A DNA stretch of 59,695 nt from JBGCEZ01 sp045106735. Lineage in GTDB: Bacteria; Planctomycetota; Phycisphaerae; Phycisphaerales; SM1A02. Positions 34,531 to 44,535 of the stretch are shown in pieces. Under the pieces are notes generated by a model that saw nothing but the letters and a program-made list of their open reading frames with translations, did not search any database and had not been told where the DNA came from. The position numbers were made by a program, and so were the translations under genes. Position 1 is the first letter of the stretch; each line of letters starts with the position of its first letter. The stretch spans positions 1 to 59,695 of the forward strand of contig JBGCEZ010000099.1 in the NCBI GenBank assembly GCA_045106735.1. The letters run 5' to 3'.

Positions 34531-34847
34531 CGAGTACCGCCGAGCCGAGAGCGACTCGTGACGGGCCCCGAACCGCGACTCGGGATGCCCCTGGGGCCCC
34601 ATGGTCCCATTCGAGCGGCTCGCACCGGTGAATTGGTCTTCGGGGGGTCGCCCGCACTACCATCCCTCTTTCCCACCGGCACCTTCGGCCGGGTCTTGAT
34701 CGTCGGCGCGATCGCTTGCCGATCTCGCCACGACCGCCACCGTTCCGGGCGACATCTCCACGCGTTCCGTTCCTTGCTTGGCCGCCGCGAACCCGCCCTC
34801 TTCGGCGGCCTGAGACTGCGGCGCTGATCCCCTTTCCGCTGGTGCCG
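34362..34847. other. intergenic with triplet-rich low complexity, no gene seen
   Basis: About 486 bp between the DUF1552 gene and the lipoprotein gene. The first ~170 bases are imperfect repeats of gcgacg and gctgcg triplets on the plus strand. They keep several frames open on both strands (Ala/Thr-rich one way, Ser/Pro/Gln-rich the other), but no frame shows a start with a ribosome site or a known fold. The remainder (34540-34840) shows nothing recognisable. Confidence 0.55.
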
Positions 34848-35633
34848 ATGACCGATCTGACTGCAACTCGCCGCCTTGTCGCCGCTCTCGCCGTTCCGGT
34901 CGCTCTTCTCGCGATGCTTGGCGGTTGCGGCGATCTGCGGGTGACCGATCCGCCGCGCACCGCAACCGAGCAGTTCTTGGTTTCGACCGCGGTGTCGCAG
35001 GCCATTGGGCAGCTCACGACCGCGCCGCTGCGGGATCGTGTCGTCTTTGTCGACACCAGCTACGTGCTCTCGTCCGGCGATCCACTGCAGATCGACGACA
35101 TCCAGGTCTTGCTCAACAACCAAGACCGGCAGTTTCTCGCCGCCGAACTGCGAGCCCGGCTCTTGGGCGATGGCGTTCGTGTGGCCGACTCGGCCGACGA
35201 GGCGGAAATCGTGCTCGAAGTCCGCACTGGCGGGCTCGGCGTTGACCGATCGGACTTCCTCTTTGGTCTGCCGCCATTCCTGATACCGGCGACCGGAACC
35301 GGCGATACGAACATCGGCGGCGGCACGCTGATCGCTCCGGAGCTGGCGATCGTCAAGAACATCGAGCAGCGCGGCTACGCGAGCATTGCGTACGTGGCGT
35401 ATTGGCGCGAGTCTGGCGAAATCGTCGGGGCGTCCGGTCCGTTCCTGGGCCAGACCGACCGCGTGGACTGGTGGTTCTTCGGCAGCGGTCCGCGGACCAG
35501 CGGCAACATTCCCACTGCCGGTCCGCCGCCCGCGCGTGAAGGGGCTGAAGATGGCGATGGCGAAGACGCCAAGCCCTCGGCCGGCGAACCAGAACGCACA
35601 TCTCCCTTCGATGAGCCGCCCGATGAGCGGTGA
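34848..35633 (+). CDS. putative lipoprotein, planctomycete DUF6655-like
   Basis: The 261-residue product starts at ATG 34848 with a lipoprotein signal (AALAVPVALLAMLGGC, Cys near residue 27). The mature start DLRVTDPPRTATEQFLVSTA, with AVSQAIGQL and DRVVFVDTSYV following, resembles a conserved planctomycete lipoprotein family that I associate with DUF6655; this name is from memory and unchecked. The domain runs through RARLLGDGVRVADSADEAEI and ends with IVGASGPFLGQTDRVDWWFF. The C-terminal ~45 residues are Pro/Glu/Asp-rich. It would be attached to a membrane facing the periplasm. The stop overlaps the next gene's start by 11 bases. Confidence 0.7.
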   Translation: MTDLTATRRLVAALAVPVALLAMLGGCGDLRVTDPPRTATEQFLVSTAVSQAIGQLTTAPLRDRVVFVDTSYVLSSGDPLQIDDIQVLLNNQDRQFLAAELRARLLGDGVRVADSADEAEIVLEVRTGGLGVDRSDFLFGLPPFLIPATGTGDTNIGGGTLIAPELAIVKNIEQRGYASIAYVAYWRESGEIVGASGPFLGQTDRVDWWFFGSGPRTSGNIPTAGPPPAREGAEDGDGEDAKPSAGEPERTSPFDEPPDER

Positions 35634-38600
35634 ATCCAACGAGTCGGGCGCGTCGGCCACGCGGCCAGCTCGTCGGCGAAAGACTCGACACCAACGGCGC
35701 CAACGCCGGCGCGGACGTTGGCTGCGACGCATCGTCGTCCTGTCCGTACTCGGCGGCCTGGTGGTGGCCGGGGTTGTCATCACCGCCGAATGGGTGCGCC
35801 GCGGCGATCTTCCTCGCCAGATCGTGCGGGATCAGCTTGAGGCGACCCTCGGACTGCCGGTTGAGCTGGATGGCTTCCGATTCAGTTGGGGCGGGCGAAG
35901 CGAAGTGCAGGGCCTGCGACTCGGCTTGCCACTGCGCGATGGCGAATTTCTGTCGGTTGATTCGGTCACGATCGAGCATGCGGGCATCGTTCCGCTCGCG
36001 CTCACCCGCAACCTTGGCCTCACGTCCGTCGACATTGTCGACCCAGAGATCACGCTCGACCTGGGGGCCGGCGATCTCGCGTCGCTCCAAGAAGTCTTTG
36101 CCGCTCGGTTTGGCGGAAGCGGCGACTCGGCGAACGGGGCGCCAGCCGGCGGTGGCGGCGGAATCGGAATCGCCGGACTGCCGGATCTGTCCCTGCAAGG
36201 GCTGACCGTCCACCTCGCCGGGGTGCCGTCGGAAGACGGACCGCGCGATGTGAAGCTCGCCGGAGGGTCGATCACCCTGCAGTCCGCCGGGCGTTTGCAG
36301 TCGGACGTCCGCGTTGACGTTCCGGGCGTGGCGACGGTGGACGGCCGCGTGCACGGTGCGGCCCCGTGGTCGCATGAACTGCGTTTCGCGGTCCAGCCGA
36401 CGGGCGATCTTGCTGACCTGTTGCCCGCGGCCCTCGGCGACGCGGTGCTCGTTCGCGGCGCGCTCGACGGGCGCACCGGCCCGGTGAACGTGGTCGGGCG
36501 TTCGGCTGGCGGGGCGAATGGCGGCGCCACGGCGGGCGTGGTCACGGGGAACGTGGCCGGCTCCAGCCGCGTGCCATCCGGCCCGCCCTCCAACGGATAT
36601 TCAGCCGACCTGCGACTTGATGCGGCCCAAGCCGCCGGTGCATCGGTGCGCGGCGGGCTGCAGATCGCCTTCGCGGGCGGCACGGCGGACGTGCAGCCGG
36701 CGTCGCTGGTGGTGGAATTGCCGGCGGCACTGGCCGAAGCGCTGGCCGCCGCAGTTGAACCGCTGGGCGGGCTTGGCGTGGGGCCGCACACGGTTCGCGG
36801 CGGACGGGTGACGCGCGGAACGGATGGTCTGATCATGGTCGACGGGGTGGGGCTCGACGCCCACCGCACGTCGGTATTGCTTGACGCGATCGTGGATCCG
36901 TCCCGCGGCCGCGCCGGCGTGCGGGTCGACGTCTCGGGCGATGGTCTGGGTGATCCCTCGGAAGCGATGCGGGCGATGGTGGCGGAAGATTCGGATGCGG
37001 CGGATGCAGTGGAAGCGGCGCTTGATCGCGCGGCGGCACCGGGTGATCCCGCCGCCCAGGTCGCAGTATCCGCCGACGCGGCCGGCAAGCCGAGTTCGAC
37101 CGCCGCCGACCCGGTGATCGCCAACCCGCGCGGCGTTGATCCGGTTTCTGCGCCCGCTGCGCCCGCCGTCCCCGCCGCGCCCGTGGTTCCCATTGACCCA
37201 ATGGACGCCCTGACCGCGGACGACGCCGCGGAGTCCGCCACGCCAACGGGCCTTGCCATCCACGCCGCGGCCTTGGCGACGTGGACCAGCGACGGCGCGT
37301 GGACCGTCGATGCGGTGGTCGAGACTGGGGGGCGCGCGCCCGGCCTGGCGGGAGCCGGGGCGATTCGCGTGCGCGGTGCGTCGGCCGATGCCCAGCAGCA
37401 GTGGCGAATCATCGCCGACGACGTGGTGGTGGACCGCGGGACGGGCGAGGTCATCGCCTTGCCGCCGCTGTCGGCCCGGGTGCGCGGTGAAGCCGATGCG
37501 TGGTCGCTCGAATCGGCCGACTGGCTGCCGGCGGGCACGCGCGTGATGCGTCCAGAAGCGGCCTGGGCGGCGATTCAGCCGCGCGTGATCGCTTCAGACG
37601 AGCCGGGAATCGGCACCATCGTCGAGGCGAACGCTCCGGCCGTCGATCGACCGGGTCGCGCGGCGTCCGATGCTGCGGCCCGGCAATGGGCGTCGCAGAA
37701 CGTTGCCCTGACGCTGCGTGGTGTGCACCGTCCGGCCGACGCGCCGGCAACGGCGCTGCATGCCGACATGCGATGGACCGGCGATGTTCGCGAACTTGTG
37801 GGATTGGCTCCCGTTTCTCCGGCGGCGTCCGGCGCCGCCGCCCGCGGTTCAACGGCCAACGGTTCAGCGGCCAATGGTTCTGCTCCCGCGTCCGACCCTC
37901 CGGTCGCCAACCGGTTCACCATCGATCTGGACCGCATCGGCGACGGCCCGGTGGACGCGACCCTGCAGGGCCTCGTCGACAACGCGGCCATGGTCGGACG
38001 CGGCCGTTGGGCCCCGGAACTCGACCGGCCGCTCGAACTCGACGTGTCGGTCCGTCCGCGATCCGGCGATCGATTCGCGACGCCGGTGTCCGGCTGGACG
38101 GTTGCCGAGCTTGACGCCGATCTGGATGTACGCGGCGGATTCGACCCCGTTGCCTTCGATGCGACCGGAAGCGTGCGGCTGGCCCGCGTGCTGGCCGGCG
38201 ACGAACCGATCGGCGACGTGGTGGCCGAGCTCCGAGCCACGGGCAACGATGAACGCATCGCGGCGGAGCTGATGTCCGGCGACGTCTTTGGCGGCCCGGT
38301 CTCGGTCGACGGAACGTGGTGGCCGGCGACGACACGCTTGGAAGCAACGATTGACGCGGCTCCGGATCCGGACCGCGTCCCGTGGTCGCAGATTTTGCCG
38401 CCGACCGTCGCCAGTGCCCTGGATGTGCGAGCGATCGGGCCGCTGCAGGCGTCGGTCGTCATCGCGCCGTCGGCGTTTTCGCCGCCTCCATCGCCATCGC
38501 CATCGCCGTCTGCGGCAACTTCGCCCGTGACCGTGGCGGGCGGCGAATCGGCCAGCGCGTCCGGGGCGGCGAACGCCAGCGACACGCCCATCCGCATCAC

Positions 38601-40107
38601 CTTTTCGACGCAGGCCATCGACCTGGCCACGGCCGATGTGAGCTTCGGCGTCGACGCGGCCGATGGCACGATCACCGTGCGTGGCGACATCATCGAAGTC
38701 GAACGTCTCGCGGCCGAGCGCAACGGTGGCCGCGCGACCGCCCGCGGCGTGTACCGCCTGGGATCGCCCGCCGCGCGGCCGGCGCCGGGCCCCTTCGACA
38801 CCGACCTGGCCATCGGCGTCACGAGCTGGCCGATTTCCTTGCCGGAGCGCGATGTCCACCTTGTCATTGATGGCACGCTCGAAGTGTCCGAGGTGGTGCG
38901 CATGGATCCGGCGCTGGCCGGCGCGGCGCGGGCGGCCGGATTGGTGGACGCGGACGCAGCTCGTCCGATCCGCCCGATACCTGGTCGTCCGGCACCTTCG
39001 GCTTCCGCTGCTTCGTCGGCCATCAGCCTCGTCGCGCCGGCCCGAACGCTCGCTGGCGATGCAGACCTGCGATTCCGCGGGCGCATGGCCGGACGGGATG
39101 TCGCCGACGTGGAAGTCGACGCCCGAATAACCGGCGACACGCTCGATCTGCACGCGATCTCGGGACAGGTGCTCGACGGCGCCCTCAGCGGTCAGGGCCA
39201 TGTGGACCTGAACGATCCGCTGGGGTCGGACCTTGTTGTCGACCTGGTGGCCGCCCGGCCCGAGCGACTCGCGATCGTGTGGCCGCCGGTGGAAGCGGTC
39301 ACCGGCGCGCTCGACGGCCGGCTGGAGATTGGTCCGTCGGCGGATCCGCGGGCGCCCAAGGGCTTGCACCTGGTCGCCGCCTGGGAACCGATTGAACTCG
39401 CGGTGACCGGACTCGACATCGGCCCCGGCGTCGTCACCGGGCACTACGACCCACGGGACGGGCGCGTGGTCTTGCGGCAAGCACAGATGGAGTTGGCCGG
39501 CGGACGCATTGAGGCGTGGGGTCGTGTCGCCCCGAATGCCACCGGCCGAACCGCCTACTTGGAGCTGGCCGCGGTCGATTTGGACCTGGCCATTCTGGGC
39601 GAACGCTTCCTGCCGGACCAGCCGATGGTCGGGCGGGTTGGGGCGAAGGCGTCCGGCACGGCGCCGATTGATGACCTCGCCCGAGCCTTCGGCCAGGGCA
39701 ACCTGACGTTGACGCAGAGCGATTTGGGGGCGGTCCCCGTCTTCAGCGAGATCTACGGGTTGCTCAATCTCGACTTCGTGAGCCAGAAGCCTCGCGGCAC
39801 CGGCATCGGGCAGTTCCGCTTCGAAGAAGGGACGCTGATCGTTCCCGACCTGCGGTATCAGAACCGCGGCGCCCAAGTCGTACTGGACGTGCGGGTTGAT
39901 GACGTCTTGCTCGGGCCGGCCGGTCGGATCCGCGGCAACGTCCGCGCCTCGCAGTCCCTGCTGCCGGAAGTGGATTTCCTCAGTTCGGTGAACGATGCGC
40001 TCTCAGTGCTGCAGCGCGATGTGCTCAACGCCCGACTGGAAGGCACGCTCGCCAATCCGGTGATCCGCCCCGGATCGCTGCTCGATTTCGGCGACGACGC
40101 GCGATGA
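35623..40107 (+). CDS. giant AsmA-like envelope protein
   Basis: The 1494-residue product has an Arg-rich N-terminus, then one membrane anchor (LRRIVVLSVLGGLVVAGVVI, about residues 32-55). EATLGLPVELDGFRFSWGG and GLRLGLPLRDGEFLSVDSV are typical of the AsmA/TamB repeating beta-groove family. The C-terminal ~250 residues fit the AsmA-like end domain: GALDGRLEIGPSADPR, GNLTLTQSDLGAVPVFSEIYGLLNLDF in pieces, and TGIGQFRFEEGTLIVPDLRY. Such proteins form hydrophobic bridges that carry lipids between inner and outer membranes. Ala/Pro-rich inserts occur near residues 455-530 and 950-985. ATG 35611 is an equally possible start. It overlaps its upstream lipoprotein gene and its downstream small gene. 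Confidence 0.8.
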   Translation: MSGESNESGASATRPARRRKTRHQRRQRRRGRWLRRIVVLSVLGGLVVAGVVITAEWVRRGDLPRQIVRDQLEATLGLPVELDGFRFSWGGRSEVQGLRLGLPLRDGEFLSVDSVTIEHAGIVPLALTRNLGLTSVDIVDPEITLDLGAGDLASLQEVFAARFGGSGDSANGAPAGGGGGIGIAGLPDLSLQGLTVHLAGVPSEDGPRDVKLAGGSITLQSAGRLQSDVRVDVPGVATVDGRVHGAAPWSHELRFAVQPTGDLADLLPAALGDAVLVRGALDGRTGPVNVVGRSAGGANGGATAGVVTGNVAGSSRVPSGPPSNGYSADLRLDAAQAAGASVRGGLQIAFAGGTADVQPASLVVELPAALAEALAAAVEPLGGLGVGPHTVRGGRVTRGTDGLIMVDGVGLDAHRTSVLLDAIVDPSRGRAGVRVDVSGDGLGDPSEAMRAMVAEDSDAADAVEAALDRAAAPGDPAAQVAVSADAAGKPSSTAADPVIANPRGVDPVSAPAAPAVPAAPVVPIDPMDALTADDAAESATPTGLAIHAAALATWTSDGAWTVDAVVETGGRAPGLAGAGAIRVRGASADAQQQWRIIADDVVVDRGTGEVIALPPLSARVRGEADAWSLESADWLPAGTRVMRPEAAWAAIQPRVIASDEPGIGTIVEANAPAVDRPGRAASDAAARQWASQNVALTLRGVHRPADAPATALHADMRWTGDVRELVGLAPVSPAASGAAARGSTANGSAANGSAPASDPPVANRFTIDLDRIGDGPVDATLQGLVDNAAMVGRGRWAPELDRPLELDVSVRPRSGDRFATPVSGWTVAELDADLDVRGGFDPVAFDATGSVRLARVLAGDEPIGDVVAELRATGNDERIAAELMSGDVFGGPVSVDGTWWPATTRLEATIDAAPDPDRVPWSQILPPTVASALDVRAIGPLQASVVIAPSAFSPPPSPSPSPSAATSPVTVAGGESASASGAANASDTPIRITFSTQAIDLATADVSFGVDAADGTITVRGDIIEVERLAAERNGGRATARGVYRLGSPAARPAPGPFDTDLAIGVTSWPISLPERDVHLVIDGTLEVSEVVRMDPALAGAARAAGLVDADAARPIRPIPGRPAPSASAASSAISLVAPARTLAGDADLRFRGRMAGRDVADVEVDARITGDTLDLHAISGQVLDGALSGQGHVDLNDPLGSDLVVDLVAARPERLAIVWPPVEAVTGALDGRLEIGPSADPRAPKGLHLVAAWEPIELAVTGLDIGPGVVTGHYDPRDGRVVLRQAQMELAGGRIEAWGRVAPNATGRTAYLELAAVDLDLAILGERFLPDQPMVGRVGAKASGTAPIDDLARAFGQGNLTLTQSDLGAVPVFSEIYGLLNLDFVSQKPRGTGIGQFRFEEGTLIVPDLRYQNRGAQVVLDVRVDDVLLGPAGRIRGNVRASQSLLPEVDFLSSVNDALSVLQRDVLNARLEGTLANPVIRPGSLLDFGDDAR

Positions 40108-40337
40108 GCCGGCCCAAGCGCCATCGCCTTTTGATCGCCATGGTCGCGTTGAAGCTGGCGTTCGCCGGGCTCGTGGTGCTTCGCGTGCTGTCGTGGCGTC
40201 CGGCGGAGGACGGCCAGCCGGTGGCGGCGAGCCCGACGATCGTCGACCATGGCCTCAACGTCGGAATCGGGGCGGTGGCCATTGCGGCGATCGTCCTGGG
40301 ATTCGCGGCGTTCCGCGAGATCACCCGCCGGGGCTGA
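40104..40337 (+). CDS. small two-helix membrane protein
   Basis: The 77-residue product starts at an ATG overlapping the AsmA-like gene's stop (ATGA). Two hydrophobic helices are clear: LLIAMVALKLAFAGLVVLRV and VGIGAVAIAAIVLGFAAF, with basic residues at both ends, so both termini probably face the cytoplasm. No family is recognised. Coupling suggests it works with the AsmA-like protein. The gap to the next gene is 36 bases. Confidence 0.6.
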   Translation: MSRPKRHRLLIAMVALKLAFAGLVVLRVLSWRPAEDGQPVAASPTIVDHGLNVGIGAVAIAAIVLGFAAFREITRRG

Positions 40338-40373
40338 ACGACCGACGCCTTTCTCCTTGCGAGCGCTCACCGC

Positions 40374-43013
40374 ATGCCCCTGCGACACACCCGATGGTTG
40401 GTCTTCTTCGTCTTCGCGATCAGTGGCATCGCCGGTCTCGGCTACCAGGTCACGTGGACGCGCATGTTCGCGGTGGGCCTTGGGCACGAGATGCCGGGTC
40501 TGCTCGCCGTGGTCACGGCCTTTTTCGTGGGCCTTGGCCTGGGCGGCCTGCTGTTGGACGGGCCGATCAGCCGGAGCCGGCGGCCAGGCCGCTGGTACGC
40601 GTGGCTCGAAGTCATCATCGGCGTGTGGGCCATCGTGATCGCCTTCGCCGCCCCGGCGCTGGCTCGCCTGGCCGCCGATCTGATTGGTCCGGTTCCGACG
40701 CCGGCCCGCCAATGGACCGTTGCCTTCCTGCTGCCGATGCTCTCGTTGCTTCCGGCGACGGTGGCGATGGGCGGCACCCTGCCGGCGATCGAGCGCCTGG
40801 CTGGCCGTCTGGCGGGGCGCGGCACGCTGGTCGCCGGGCTTTACGCGGCCAACACCTTCGGGGCGATGCTCGGCATCGTGCTCGCCGCCACCGTGTTCAT
40901 GCCGATGCTCGGGCTTCGCGGCACCGGCCTGCTGATGGCCGGCATCAACCTGCTCGCCGCAGCGCTGACGTGGTTCGGCCCGGCGGTGGGCGAAGCGGAA
41001 CGTCCGGACGTCGCCCACGCCTTTGAAGATGCGCCCGGGCCGTGGCGTATTGGCGGTCTGATGGTCGGCACCGGTTTTCTCGGCATCGCCTTTGAGGTGG
41101 CCGGCGTACGAATCATCGGCCAGGTGCTCGAGAACACCGTTTACACCTACGCCAGCACCGTGGCCATGTTCTTGGCCGGGACCGCCGTGGGCGCGGCGGT
41201 CTTTCAGCGCTTCGGTCGCGTGCGCCGCTTTGGGCCGACGGCCGGATGGCTGCTCTTGATGATCGCCCTCGGCGTCTTCCTCGGGTCGGTCGTGATGCCC
41301 GGCAGTGCGGAGATCCAGGCCACCGTCCGGCGTTCGCTCGTGCCCTCGATGCCGCGCGTGTCCTCGATCCTGGCCGAACTCACCGTCGCCGCTTTGGTCT
41401 TTGGCCCGGCAACGCTCGCCATGGGCGCGATGTTCAGCCACGCGGCCCTGGCCGCCCGCGGTCCCGGCGGCGGCATTGGCCGTGCGGCCGGGCTCAACAC
41501 CTTGGCCGGCGCTGCGGCCCCCGCCGCCGCAGGATTGCTGGGCATCCCGCTCATCGGCGGACGGGCCACGATGATCGCGATCGCCGCGGCGTACGTCCTC
41601 TTGGCGTTGGCCACGATTCCCTGGCCCGCATTGCGCTGGCGATGGCTGGCCGCCGGCATCGCCACCGCCGCCGCCGCCGCCGTGCTCACGCCCCCGCTCA
41701 TGCTCGTCGAAGCGCCGGCCGAGATGCGCACGATCGCGAGCCGAGAAGGTGTGATGGGCACCGTCTTGGTGGCCGAACAAACGGTCGCTCCTGGCGGGCG
41801 ACTTCTCAAGGTCAACAATGCATTCAACATGGGTGGCACGCGATTCAGCTTCGGCGATCGCCGGCAAACCCACGTGCCCCTGATGTGTCATCCGGCGCCG
41901 CGTGAAGTGTTGTTTCTTGGCGTGGGATCAGGTTTGACGGCCGGCGCGGCGGTTCTGCATCGACCCGAATCGGTGACCGCGGTTGAACTCGTGCCGGAAG
42001 TCGTGGAGATGTTGCCCGAGTTTTCCCCGCAGAACCGCTACGAGCAAGTCGATCGGATGTTGGTAGCCGATGCGCGGCGTTTTGTCCGCACCGATGATCG
42101 CGACTACGACGTCATCGTCGCTGACTTGTTCCATCCGGCGCGCGATGGGGCTGGCACGCTCTACACCTTGGAGCACTTTGCCGCGGTTCGCGACCGGCTG
42201 GCCAGTGACGGGATTTTCTGCCAGTGGTTGCCGCTGTACCAGCTCGATGCGGACACGGTGCGCATGATCGTGCGGACATTCCGCGAAGTCTTCCCCAACG
42301 CGGAAGGATGGCTGGCCACCTACAACGTGGAGACGCCGATGCTCGGGCTCATTGGCGGGCGATCACCCGATTGGGCCGGGGCGGTGCGCTTCGACGATTC
42401 GTGGATCGCGACGGTGCGGGCGCGGGCGGTACGCGGTGCGTCGGACAGCCAGATGGCCGAAGCGTTCGCCGTCGAGTTGCAGGAGCTCGCCCTCACCCGG
42501 CTTGAGGATCTTGCCGCGTGCCGCATGCTCGATGTCGAAGGTCTGGCCGCGTTCGCTGGCGATGGTCCGTTGAATACCGACGATCGGCCGCGGGTGATGT
42601 TCAATGCCCCGTGGCACACGTACGCAACGCCCGAGGCGGTGGCCGGTCCGGCGCGGCTGAGCGAAGTGCTTGCGGTGGCCGCGGAGCGCGAGATCGGCCC
42701 GCGGCTTTCGGCCGACATGGACGAAGAAAGGGTGGCGGCGGTTCGGCTGCACCGGACGGCGGTCGAGCGGTACCTCAAAGGCACCATCGCCCTCAAGCAA
42801 GGCGATGGCGACGGACTGACATGGCTGTTGGAGTCGGCCGGCATGAGCGACGCGTTTTCGCTGCCGGTGGCGGTGATCATCCAGCAAGCCGAGGGCCTGA
42901 TCGAGCGCGGGCGGACCGATGCGGCCGTCGAACTCATGCGGCGTCTCCGCGAACAACGGCCGTCGGACCCCCGGATCCTGCAGGAAATGCAGCGACTGTT
43001 CCGGGCTCGTTGA
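40374..43013 (+). CDS. membrane-spanning spermidine synthase-like protein (MFS/SpeE fusion)
   Basis: The 879-residue product has two parts. The N-terminal ~450 residues hold about ten or more membrane helices (LVFFVFAISGIAGLGYQVTW, then MGGTLPAIERLAGRLAG), the pattern annotated as fused MFS/spermidine synthase. The C-terminal part (about 455-750) is an SAM-methyltransferase-like spermidine synthase fold: EVLFLGVGSGLTAGAAV, TAVELVPEVVEML, and DYDVIVADLFHPARDGAG at the nucleoside-binding positions. A final ~120-residue helical region may be TPR-like (AEGLIERGRTDAAVELMRRL). The enzyme's true product is not known; many such fusions lack proven polyamine synthesis. It appears monocistronic or at the end of the lipoprotein-AsmA run. 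Confidence 0.85.
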   Translation: MPLRHTRWLVFFVFAISGIAGLGYQVTWTRMFAVGLGHEMPGLLAVVTAFFVGLGLGGLLLDGPISRSRRPGRWYAWLEVIIGVWAIVIAFAAPALARLAADLIGPVPTPARQWTVAFLLPMLSLLPATVAMGGTLPAIERLAGRLAGRGTLVAGLYAANTFGAMLGIVLAATVFMPMLGLRGTGLLMAGINLLAAALTWFGPAVGEAERPDVAHAFEDAPGPWRIGGLMVGTGFLGIAFEVAGVRIIGQVLENTVYTYASTVAMFLAGTAVGAAVFQRFGRVRRFGPTAGWLLLMIALGVFLGSVVMPGSAEIQATVRRSLVPSMPRVSSILAELTVAALVFGPATLAMGAMFSHAALAARGPGGGIGRAAGLNTLAGAAAPAAAGLLGIPLIGGRATMIAIAAAYVLLALATIPWPALRWRWLAAGIATAAAAAVLTPPLMLVEAPAEMRTIASREGVMGTVLVAEQTVAPGGRLLKVNNAFNMGGTRFSFGDRRQTHVPLMCHPAPREVLFLGVGSGLTAGAAVLHRPESVTAVELVPEVVEMLPEFSPQNRYEQVDRMLVADARRFVRTDDRDYDVIVADLFHPARDGAGTLYTLEHFAAVRDRLASDGIFCQWLPLYQLDADTVRMIVRTFREVFPNAEGWLATYNVETPMLGLIGGRSPDWAGAVRFDDSWIATVRARAVRGASDSQMAEAFAVELQELALTRLEDLAACRMLDVEGLAAFAGDGPLNTDDRPRVMFNAPWHTYATPEAVAGPARLSEVLAVAAEREIGPRLSADMDEERVAAVRLHRTAVERYLKGTIALKQGDGDGLTWLLESAGMSDAFSLPVAVIIQQAEGLIERGRTDAAVELMRRLREQRPSDPRILQEMQRLFRAR

Positions 43014-43266
43014 GGCTCGGTGATGTTCGCTGCGGCTCGCTGAGTCTTGAGACTCGCTGAGGCCTGGCTGGCCGTCAGAGCCCATCGACTGAACGAAAAC
43101 GTGCAAAACGGCCACTGGCCTGGCGATCGCGGAGATTTTTCTGCCGGGCTGTCGATTCGCGCGATGCCCGTTCGTCGTCACCATGGAGACCGGCGCCGTG
43201 TCGGCTCCGGCCAGTCCGACACCACCCCAATCGGCCCCGCCCACAGAGCGGATGGAGATTCCGACG

Positions 43267-43671
43267 ATGAAGTACCTGCTGCTGATCAACGCCCCCGAAA
43301 CCCTCGAGGCCAACATGACCCAAGAGGAGATGGGCACGCTCATGGCCGGCTACGGCCGGTTCACCGAAGAGATCATCGCCGCCGGCGCGATGGTTGACGG
43401 CCAGCGGTTGCAGCCGACGAATACCGCCACCACCGTCCGGGTGCGTGACGGCGAGGCCGTTGTCAGCGACGGCCCGTTCGCCGAAACGAAGGAACAGTTC
43501 GGCGGGTTCTACGTGATCGAAGCGCCGGACCTCGACTCGGCCATCGCGTGGGCCCGCAAGATTCCGAGTGTCGAGCACGGTTCGATCGAGATTCGCCCCA
43601 TCTGGGAAATGGAAGGCGACTCGGCCGCCGCCGGAGAAGCCGCACTCGCCGAGTTGTCCGACACCGCGTAA
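43267..43671 (+). CDS. YCII/DGPF-domain protein, partner of the ECF sigma factor
   Basis: The 134-residue product has the YCII-related fold with the DGPF motif that names the group: EAVVSDGPFAETKEQFGG, preceded by MKYLLLINAPE and GRFTEEIIAAGAMVDGQRLQ. The start is ATG 43267 with ggag upstream; ATG 43252 is an in-frame alternative. DGPF proteins are regularly encoded beside ECF42 sigma factors and are candidate targets or partners of them. Here the sigma gene follows after one intervening secreted-protein gene. The protein should be cytoplasmic; its reaction, if any, is not known. Confidence 0.9.
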   Translation: MKYLLLINAPETLEANMTQEEMGTLMAGYGRFTEEIIAAGAMVDGQRLQPTNTATTVRVRDGEAVVSDGPFAETKEQFGGFYVIEAPDLDSAIAWARKIPSVEHGSIEIRPIWEMEGDSAAAGEAALAELSDTA

Positions 43672-43677
43672 GTCCTG

Positions 43678-43733
43678 CCGGACCGCCGGACCGCCGGACC
43701 GCCGGACCGCCGGATTGCCGGATTGCCGGATTG
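43678..43733. repeat. 8-bp tandem repeat, seven units
   Basis: Four copies of gccggacc are followed by three copies of gccggatt, just after the YCII gene's stop. The unit length is not a multiple of three, which fits a non-coding position. Confidence 0.85.
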
Positions 43734-43875
43734 CCCACCGTCTCGACGTATCGCCGCCGCGCGACGGCAAAATCGCCCAACGCCGGGCGCACGCTGTACG
43801 CCCGCCCCGCCACGCAACAGCCCGAATTCCGCTGTGCAGTCCACTCTGGCTGTACAAGCAACCTGGAGTCCAGAT

Positions 43876-44535
43876 ATGAAGCCTTCCCACGCCGCCTCGT
43901 TCACCGCCGCCATCATCCTGGCCGCCTCCGCGGCCGCGATTGCCGCCGTCACCAGTGCCGGACCGCCCGTCGACGCGATTTCCACCGCGGAAGCGCCGTG
44001 CGCGGCGAGCTGCTGCGGGGCGGGTTCGACCCCCGGCGAGGTCATCTCCATCGGCGCGGTCGCGGAAACCGCGCCCGGCGCTGATCACGGCGGGCCGGCT
44101 GCCTTTGAGATGATGAAGCAGCGGCTGGGGACGTGGTACGCCGCCGGTCCGGACGGCGAGCCCACCGATGAGATCATGAGCGAGTTTCGCCTGACGGCTG
44201 GCGGCTCGGCCATCATCGAGACCCTCTTCCCCGGAAAGCCGCACGAGATGATCTCGATGTACCACGTGGAAGATGGCCGCCTCCACATGGTGCACTACTG
44301 CGTGTTGAAGAACCGCCCGCACCTGATCGCCCACACGGGCTCGTCGGCGAACGAACTTGTCTTCCAGTGCGTTCCCAATGACCCGGCGGCCAAGGACGGG
44401 GCGGCGCACATGGGCCGCGGCGTCGTCCGCTACATCGGCACCGATCGCATCAGCAGCGATTGGAACAAGATCGAAGCCGGCGCCGTCGCCGAGGCCATGC
44501 ACTTCGAGATGATCCGGGTCCCGGCCGGCGAATGA
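43876..44535 (+). CDS. secreted protein of DUF1579-like type
   Basis: The 219-residue product starts at ATG 43876 with tggag nine bases upstream. The signal peptide is SFTAAIILAASAAAIAAVTS. A Cys cluster follows in the mature N-terminus (CAASCCGAG), then a single folded domain: MMKQRLGTWYAAGPDGEP, FRLTAGGSAIIETLFPGK, MISMYHVEDGRLHMVHYC. This pattern resembles DUF1579/nitrobindin-like small beta-barrels; the family match is tentative. The last codons overlap the sigma-factor start by four bases, so the secreted protein and the sigma factor are made together, an uncommon insertion into the YCII-ECF42 pair. Confidence 0.7.
   Translation: MKPSHAASFTAAIILAASAAAIAAVTSAGPPVDAISTAEAPCAASCCGAGSTPGEVISIGAVAETAPGADHGGPAAFEMMKQRLGTWYAAGPDGEPTDEIMSEFRLTAGGSAIIETLFPGKPHEMISMYHVEDGRLHMVHYCVLKNRPHLIAHTGSSANELVFQCVPNDPAAKDGAAHMGRGVVRYIGTDRISSDWNKIEAGAVAEAMHFEMIRVPAGE

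Noticed and set aside
34342..34827. Ala/Thr-rich open frame after the DUF1552 gene
   Set aside because: It is produced by triplet-like repeats, has no ribosome site or fold, and both strands are equally open.
43678..43733. 8-bp repeats as a CRISPR-like array or operator array
   Set aside because: Units are contiguous without spacers and far shorter than CRISPR repeats; simple slippage is more likely.
43548..44084. Overlapping plus-strand frame around the secreted-protein start
   Set aside because: The translation crosses an 8-bp non-coding repeat and lacks features, while the frame from 43876 has a signal peptide and a ribosome site.
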